A DNA stretch of 64,000 nucleotides from Mycobacterium europaeum (GTDB lineage Bacteria; Actinomycetota; Actinomycetes; Mycobacteriales; Mycobacteriaceae): positions 99,314 through 163,313 of the forward strand of contig NZ_LQOU01000064.1 in assembly GCF_002102155.1 (NCBI RefSeq). The letters are read 5' to 3'. Of this stretch, positions 59,648-64,000 are shown piece after piece (the stretch's first letter is position 1; the number at the start of each line of letters is the position of its first letter). Position numbers and translations under genes: made by a program. The notes beneath the pieces are model-generated. The model was not told the DNA's origin. It did not search any database and worked only from the letters and a program-made list of their open reading frames with translations.

Positions 59648-60559
59648 ATGTCAAGCCGAAAAGTGGTGGTCCCACACACGGCGATCGTGCCGGCCGCCGG
59701 TCTTGGTACCCGCTTCCTGCCCGCGACGAAGACGGTGCCCAAGGAGTTGCTGCCCGTCGTCGACACCCCCGGCATCGAGCTGGTCGCCGCCGAGGCGGCC
59801 GAGGCGGGCGCCGACCGCCTGGTGATCATCACCTCGGAGGGCAAGGACGGCGTCGTCGCGCATTTCGTGGAGGACCTGGTCCTGGAGGGCACGCTGGAGG
59901 CCCGCGGCAAGAAGGCGATGCTCGACAAGGTGCGCCGCGCCCCCCAGCTGATCAAGGTCGAGTCCGTGGTGCAGGCCGAGCCGCTCGGACTGGGACACGC
60001 GATCGGCTGCGTGGAGCCCACGCTGGCGCCCGACGAGGACGCCGTGATGGTGCTGCTGCCCGACGACCTGGTGCTGCCCACCGGCGTGCTGGAAACGATG
60101 GCGAAGGTGCGCGCGGAATACGGCGGCACGGTGTTGTGCGCGATCGAGGTGTCGCCCGAGGAGATCAGCGCCTACGGCGTTTTCGACGTCGAGCCGGTGC
60201 CCGGTGGCGATAACCCGGACGTGCTGAGGGTCAAGGGCATGGTCGAAAAGCCCAAGCGCGAAGACGCGCCGTCGATGTTGGCGGCGGCGGGCCGTTACGT
60301 GCTCGACCGCGCCATCTTCGACGCGTTGCGTCGCGTCGACCGCGGCGTGGGCGGCGAAGTCCAGCTCACCGACGCGATCGCGCTGCTCATTTCCGAGGGC
60401 CACCCCGTGCATGTCGTCGTGCATCACGGATCTCGACACGACTTGGGAAATCCGGGCGGCTACCTCAAGGCTGCGGTTGACTTTGCATTGGATCGTGACG
60501 ACTACGGCCCCGATTTGCGGCGATGGTTGGTGGCGCGGTTAGGCCTGGCCGAGAAGTAG
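59648..60559 (+). CDS. galU: UTP-glucose-1-phosphate uridylyltransferase
   Basis: GalU makes UDP-glucose for envelope polysaccharides, trehalose and glycogen routes. The 303-residue enzyme has the nucleotide-binding N terminus IVPAAGLGTRFLPATKTVPKE, LPVVDTPGIE, EPLGLGHAI, LLPDDL and GMVEKPKREDAPS. Length matches the family. moeA1 starts 63 bp downstream. Confidence 0.97.
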   Translation: MSSRKVVVPHTAIVPAAGLGTRFLPATKTVPKELLPVVDTPGIELVAAEAAEAGADRLVIITSEGKDGVVAHFVEDLVLEGTLEARGKKAMLDKVRRAPQLIKVESVVQAEPLGLGHAIGCVEPTLAPDEDAVMVLLPDDLVLPTGVLETMAKVRAEYGGTVLCAIEVSPEEISAYGVFDVEPVPGGDNPDVLRVKGMVEKPKREDAPSMLAAAGRYVLDRAIFDALRRVDRGVGGEVQLTDAIALLISEGHPVHVVVHHGSRHDLGNPGGYLKAAVDFALDRDDYGPDLRRWLVARLGLAEK

Positions 60560-60622
60560 CCGGCCTGCTACGCCCGGGCCGAGACGGCCAAGCCCGTCGG
60601 GGTAAGGGCAGAGAGGCGCGCT

Positions 60623-61915
60623 GTGCGTTCTGTGGAGGAGCAGCAGGCCCGGATAACGGCCGCCGCGGTGGCTCCGCGGCCCATCCGGGTGGCCATCGCC
60701 GAGGCGCAGGGATTGATGTGCGCCGAGGAAGTGGTCACCGAGCGCCCGATGCCCGGTTTCGACCAGGCCGCGATCGACGGCTACGCGGTGCGCAGCGTCG
60801 ACGTACTGGGCATCGGCGAAGTGGGCGTCGACGCTCTGGGTGAGCCGCCCGGCGACGCGGAGCTGGACGAGGACCGCCGCGAGGGCCTGGTTCTGCCCGT
60901 GATGGGGACCGTCGAGGCCGGGGCGCGCACGCCCAGCCGCCTGCAACCCCGTCAGGCCGCCAGGGTGCACACGGGAGCCCCGCTGCCCACGCTGGCCGAC
61001 GCCGTCATCCCGTTGCGCTGGACCGACGGCGGAAGTAAGCGGGTGCGGATCCTGCGCGGGGCGCCGTCGGGTGCGTACGTGCGCCGCACCGGGGACGACG
61101 TGCAGCCCGGCGACGTCGCGGTGCGCGCCGGCACGGTGATCGGCCCCGCCCAGGTCGGCCTGCTGGCGGCGGTCGGCCGCGAGCGGGTGCTGGTGCATCC
61201 GCGGCCCCGGGTGACGGTGATGGCCGTCGGCGGCGAGCTGGTCGACATCTCGCGCACTCCCGGCAACGGCCAGGTGTACGACGTCAACTCCTATGCATTG
61301 GCGGCGGCGGCCCGCGATGCGGGCGCGGAGGTCAACCGCATCGGCATCGTCAGCAACGACCCCGCCGAATTCCGCGAGGTCGTCGAGGGCCAGATCAATC
61401 GTTCCGAGGTGGTGGTGATCGCCGGCGGTGTCGGCGGCGCCGCGGCCGAGGCGGTGCGCTCGGTGCTGTCCGAGCTGGGGGAGATGGAAGTTGTCCGCGT
61501 CGCGATGCATCCCGGGTCCGTCCAGGGGTTCGGTCAGCTGGGCCGCGAGGGCGTCCCGACGTTCCTGCTGCCCGCGAACCCGGTGAGCGCGCTGGTGGTC
61601 TTCGAGGTGATGGTGCGGCCGTTGCTCCGCCTCTCGCTGGGCAAGCGCCAGCCGATGCGCCGCATCGTGCAGGCCCGCACGCTGTCGCCGATCGCTTCGG
61701 TCGCCGGTCGCAAGGGCTACCTGCGCGGCCAGCTGATGCGCGATCAAGAGACGGGGGAGTATCTGGTACAGGCGCTCGGCGGCGCTCCCGGGGTGTCCTC
61801 GCACCTATTGGCCACCCTCGCCGAGGCGAACTGCCTCGTGGTGGTGCCCAGCGGCGCCGAACAAATCCGCACCGGCGAGATCGTCGACGTCGCCTTCTTG
61901 GCTCAGCGCGGTTAA
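60623..61915 (+). CDS. moeA1: MoeA/gephyrin-like protein MoeA1 (Glp)
   Basis: The 430-residue product has the three MoeA domains: residues 1-160 with MPGFDQAAIDGYAVRS and the jelly-roll segment RVHTGAPLPTLADAVIPL, the MogA-like domain with VTVMAVGGELVDISR, YDVNSYALAAAARDAGAEV and VVVIAGGVGGAAAEAVRSVL, and a C-terminal beta domain. In true MoeA the loop reads GGxS; here it is GGVGGAA, missing the usual Ser-x-Gly-x-x-D pattern. In Corynebacterium the gene at this place is Glp, a cell-division protein that binds FtsZ and the receptor GlpR. The linkage to rimJ and a GlpR-like gene supports that role. It starts with GTG. Confidence 0.88.
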   Translation: MRSVEEQQARITAAAVAPRPIRVAIAEAQGLMCAEEVVTERPMPGFDQAAIDGYAVRSVDVLGIGEVGVDALGEPPGDAELDEDRREGLVLPVMGTVEAGARTPSRLQPRQAARVHTGAPLPTLADAVIPLRWTDGGSKRVRILRGAPSGAYVRRTGDDVQPGDVAVRAGTVIGPAQVGLLAAVGRERVLVHPRPRVTVMAVGGELVDISRTPGNGQVYDVNSYALAAAARDAGAEVNRIGIVSNDPAEFREVVEGQINRSEVVVIAGGVGGAAAEAVRSVLSELGEMEVVRVAMHPGSVQGFGQLGREGVPTFLLPANPVSALVVFEVMVRPLLRLSLGKRQPMRRIVQARTLSPIASVAGRKGYLRGQLMRDQETGEYLVQALGGAPGVSSHLLATLAEANCLVVVPSGAEQIRTGEIVDVAFLAQRG

Positions 61916-62590
61916 GTGGAACCGTTCCGCACGCTCGTGAACCGGTTGCGTACCAACGCCCGCCATCCGGGCTGGCCGCTGGACGTCGGTCCGTTACGGG
62001 TCCCCGCGGGGGTGGTGCGGTTGCGGGCGGTGCGGATGCGCGACGGCACCCAGTGGAGCCGCATCCGGTTGGCCGACCGGGCGCACCTCGAGCCGTGGGA
62101 GCCCAGCGCGGACGGCGACTGGACGAGCCGGCACGCGGTCGCGGCGTGGCCGCCGCTGTGTTCCGGCCTGCGCGCGGAAGCCCGCGCCGGCCGCATGCTG
62201 CCGTATGTCATCGAGCTCGACGGGCAGTTCTGCGGCCAGCTGACCATCGGCAACGTCACCCATGGGGCGTTGCGATCGGCGTGGATCGGCTACTGGGTGC
62301 CGCGGTCGGCGACCGGCGGCGGGGTGGCCACGGCGGCGTTGGCGCTTGGTTTGGACCACTGCTTCGGCCCGGTGATGCTGCATCGCGTGGAAGCCACCGT
62401 GCGGCCCGAGAACGCCGCCAGCCGGGCCGTCCTCGGGAAGGTCGGCTTCCGCCAGGAAGGGCTGTTGCAGCGCTACCTCGAGGTGGACAAGGCGTGGCGG
62501 GACCACCTGCTGATGGCCATGACGGTCGAAGAGGTGTCCGGATCGGTGGCATCGGCCCTGGTCCGCGCCGGGCACGCCAGCTGGGCCTGA
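61916..62590 (+). CDS. rimJ: GNAT-family N-acetyltransferase RimJ
   Basis: This 224-residue acetyltransferase is of the RimJ/RimL type that acetylates ribosomal or other protein N termini. It has RLADRAHLEPWEPS, LTIGNVTHGALRSAWIGYWV, the acetyl-CoA loop (RSATGGGVATAALALGLDH) and the C-terminal VRPENAASRAVLGKVGFRQEGLLQRYLEV. The GTG follows the moeA1 stop with no spacer (TAAGTG), so the two are coupled. Confidence 0.93.
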   Translation: MEPFRTLVNRLRTNARHPGWPLDVGPLRVPAGVVRLRAVRMRDGTQWSRIRLADRAHLEPWEPSADGDWTSRHAVAAWPPLCSGLRAEARAGRMLPYVIELDGQFCGQLTIGNVTHGALRSAWIGYWVPRSATGGGVATAALALGLDHCFGPVMLHRVEATVRPENAASRAVLGKVGFRQEGLLQRYLEVDKAWRDHLLMAMTVEEVSGSVASALVRAGHASWA

Positions 62591-62658
62591 CCGGCCTAGC
62601 ACCTCGCCCGCTGTGTGGCTACCGCGACACGAGTGACTTGTGGTGCTTGTGAGAGCCA

Positions 62659-62676
62659 AATTACAGGTGTGTAATT
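62659..62676 (+). promoter_or_regulatory. Palindrome upstream of the glpR-like gene
   Basis: AATTACA and TGTAATT flank GGTG, a perfect 7-bp inverted repeat in an AT-rich patch about 77 bp before the start codon. It has the size of a dimeric regulator site; I cannot assign the regulator. Confidence 0.5.
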
Positions 62677-62753
62677 GTCCTGGTCACTAAGACCCGGCCG
62701 CGCTGGCCACCGGTGGGCTTCGCGGGGATCGGAACCGAAGAGAGCAGGTCGTC

Positions 62754-63800
62754 ATGCCAAGCATTCCGCAGTCACTGTTGTGGATCTCGCTCGTAGTGCT
62801 CTGGCTGTTCGTCTTGGTGCCGATGCTCGTCAGCAAACGCGACGCCGTGCGCCGCACCAGCGACGTCGCGCTGGCGACCCGCGTCCTCAACGGTGGCGCG
62901 AACTCCCGACTGATCAAGCGGAGCGGCCCGGCGGCCGGTCACCGCTCCGACCCGGACTGGCAGCCGCCGGAGGAGTCGGCCGACAACGAGCTGGACGACG
63001 AGCGCGACCTCGCCGGCGATGACGAAGAAGAACACGGAGAAGACCGCGACACCGAGGAACTGCGGGCCCCGCGCCCCGTCGTCATGAAGATCGCGACGCC
63101 CGAGCGCACCGAGCCCGACTACCTCGACGTCGATGTCGTCGAGGATTCGCAGGCGCTTCCCGCCGGCGTCGCCGCCGCGGCCGAGGGCGACCCCGAAGCC
63201 GACGAGGACGACGAGGACTCCGACACCGACGTGGTCGCCCACGCCGGCGGCGAAGACGACGAGGGCTACGAATACGTCGACGACTCCTCCGGGCTGGAGC
63301 CGGAAGCCGAAGCCGAAGGCGACGAGGAGGAGATGCCCGCGCCGGTGCCGCGGAACGCCTCGCGGCGCCGCCGATTCGACGCGAAGACCGCCGCCGCGGT
63401 CAGCGCCCGCAAGTACAAGTTCCGCAAGCGCGTGCTGATGGTGATGGCGGTCGTGCTGGTGGGCTCGGCCACGGCCGCGTTCAAGATATCGTCGAGTGCC
63501 TGGTGGGTATGTGGCACCGCCACCGCCGTGACGCTGGTCTACCTGGCTTACCTGCGCAGGCAGACCCGCATCGAGGAGAAGATCCGTCGCCGCCGGATGC
63601 AGCGGATGGCGCGGGCCCGGATGGGCGTGGAGAACGCCTACGACCGCGGCTACGACCTGGTGCCGTCGCGGCTGCGGCGCCCCGGCGCCGTTGTTCTCGA
63701 GATCGACGACGAGGACCCGATCTTCGAGCACCTGGACTACGCGATGCCGATGCGCAACTACGGCTGGCCGCGGGATCTGCCGCGGGCCGTCGGCGAGTAG
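62754..63800 (+). CDS. Membrane protein, probable Glp receptor GlpR (Rv0996-like)
   Basis: This 348-residue protein has an N-terminal membrane segment (about 7-25: LLWISLVVLWLFVLVPMLV), a long acidic disordered stretch (about 70-200, rich in Asp and Glu), and two adjacent hydrophobic segments (about 225-243 and 248-265), followed by a basic cytoplasmic helix (IEEKIRRRRMQRMARARMG) and a conserved tail. In Corynebacterium the gene after moeA/glp and rimJ encodes GlpR, which ties the gephyrin-like Glp to the membrane at the divisome. By position and topology this is the mycobacterial counterpart. The function is inferred from that model. Confidence 0.82.
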   Translation: MPSIPQSLLWISLVVLWLFVLVPMLVSKRDAVRRTSDVALATRVLNGGANSRLIKRSGPAAGHRSDPDWQPPEESADNELDDERDLAGDDEEEHGEDRDTEELRAPRPVVMKIATPERTEPDYLDVDVVEDSQALPAGVAAAAEGDPEADEDDEDSDTDVVAHAGGEDDEGYEYVDDSSGLEPEAEAEGDEEEMPAPVPRNASRRRRFDAKTAAAVSARKYKFRKRVLMVMAVVLVGSATAAFKISSSAWWVCGTATAVTLVYLAYLRRQTRIEEKIRRRRMQRMARARMGVENAYDRGYDLVPSRLRRPGAVVLEIDDEDPIFEHLDYAMPMRNYGWPRDLPRAVGE

Positions 63801-63846
63801 TGCGGTTCGGCGGTTCGGCCCGCGGCTGGTAGCCTGCTAGCGATCA

Positions 63847-63919
63847 GGGGCTATGGCGCAGTTGGTAGCGCGACTCGTTCGCATCGAGTAGGTCAGGGGT
63901 TCGAATCCCCTTAGCTCCA
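63847..63919 (+). tRNA. tRNA-Ala (anticodon CGC)
   Basis: A 73-nt cloverleaf is seen. The acceptor arm GGGGCTA pairs with TAGCTCC and includes the G3:U70 pair that marks alanine tRNA. The anticodon stem ACTCG/CGAGT holds the loop TTCGCAT, giving anticodon CGC for codon GCG, and the T arm is AGGGG TTCGAAT CCCCT. The discriminator is A; CCA is not encoded. It reads GCG, a frequent Ala codon in this GC-rich genome. Confidence 0.96.
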
Positions 63920-63927
63920 CATTTGTG

Positions 63928-63973
63928 ATGAGTCGAGTCATAGGTGACAGATGAGTCGCGTCATGGGTTACAG
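63928..63973 (+). repeat. Two tandem 23-bp repeats after tRNA-Ala
   Basis: ATGAGTCGAGTCATAGGTGACAG and the unit that follows it directly agree at 20 of 23 positions (differences at unit positions 9, 15 and 19). The reverse complement begins CTGTAACCCATGACGCGACT, which resembles the repetitive ends of IS481-type elements. No transposase is in the window. Confidence 0.6.
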
Positions 63974-63976
63974 ATT

Positions 63977-64000
63977 CCCCGGCCATCGGCCGGGGTTTTT
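63977..64000 (+). terminator. Rho-independent terminator after tRNA-Ala
   Basis: CCCCGGCC (63977-63984) pairs with GGCCGGGG (63988-63995) over an ATC loop, an 8-bp GC stem, followed by at least five T up to the end of the window. This is the clearest intrinsic terminator here and suits the tRNA transcript. Confidence 0.88.

Overview
The window is a 64 kb piece of a high-GC actinobacterial chromosome, almost certainly a slow-growing nontuberculous Mycobacterium, plausibly of the M. avium complex. The evidence is gene order: from memory, it follows M. tuberculosis Rv0935 to Rv0996 nearly gene for gene (pstC/pstA, ku, ligD, uvrD1, sucCD, perM, purNH, accA2/accD2, mprAB-pepD, galU-moeA1-rimJ). 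It lacks the PE_PGRS genes and the csoR-ctpV block of that stretch, and it has an intact cobF-fpg junction. The species cannot be fixed from the sequence alone. I see no complete insertion sequence, prophage, CRISPR array or rRNA.

Layout. 1-1499: end of a phosphate ABC transporter (pstC partial, pstA). 1519-9765: the end-joining genes ku and ligD, separated by a four-gene polyol/sugar catabolic island (PfkB kinase, two mannitol-dehydrogenase-family enzymes, a HAD phosphatase). 9762-22329: a mixed metabolic region with an FAH/metallo-beta-lactamase fusion, a methyltransferase, a crotonase, an F420-type oxidoreductase behind a KstR-like site, a STAS/kinase regulator with a possible small upstream ORF, a degenerate flavin monooxygenase paired with a diiron oxygenase, cobF, a DNA glycosylase, an SDR, and an MpaB-type oxygenase divergent from its probable TetR repressor. 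22336-29068: pgi, chorismate mutase, uvrD1 behind a DNA-damage-type promoter, a membrane protein and an M23 peptidase. 29317-43847: sucCD, a thiolase-like gene, a second KstR-site oxidoreductase, 34-kDa antigen and perM membrane proteins, purN-purH, a MoxR-type ATPase with its VWA partner, an aldo/keto reductase and a DUF1707 protein. 43955-52407: a tight six-gene minus-strand operon for catabolism of a branched or isoprenoid acyl-CoA (AtuA-like, fadE13, accD2, accA2, fadE12, echA7). 52698-57751: rpmF, the envelope-stress system mprA-mprB-pepD, moaB2 and mscL. 57818-64000: a SAF-domain protein, the redox chaperone ruc behind a CIRCE element, a 5-formyl-THF cyclo-ligase, galU, moeA1/glp, rimJ, a glpR-like membrane protein, tRNA-Ala(CGC) and a terminator.

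Three themes connect the genes. Genome maintenance: Ku, LigD, UvrD1 (known to interact with Ku) and an Fpg-type glycosylase. Envelope and cell division: PerM, MprAB-PepD, M23 peptidase, Glp/GlpR, MscL. Lipid and acyl-CoA catabolism: two KstR-like operators, the accA2/accD2 operon, crotonases. Regulatory sites are unusually readable here: KstR-like palindromes, a 41-bp TetR operator, a PafBC-type promoter, a CRP site, two MprA boxes and a CIRCE element. Several genes appear to make leaderless mRNAs, with a TANNNT -10 element 6 to 8 nt before the start codon and no Shine-Dalgarno sequence.

Open points: the polyol island has no transporter or regulator of its own; the flavin monooxygenase has lost the central glycine of both dinucleotide-binding motifs; a 40-codon ORF with a good ribosome site overlaps the STAS gene; a hairpin leader precedes chorismate mutase; and a palindrome precedes glpR. 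Locus numbers are recalled from knowledge of M. tuberculosis and were not looked up.
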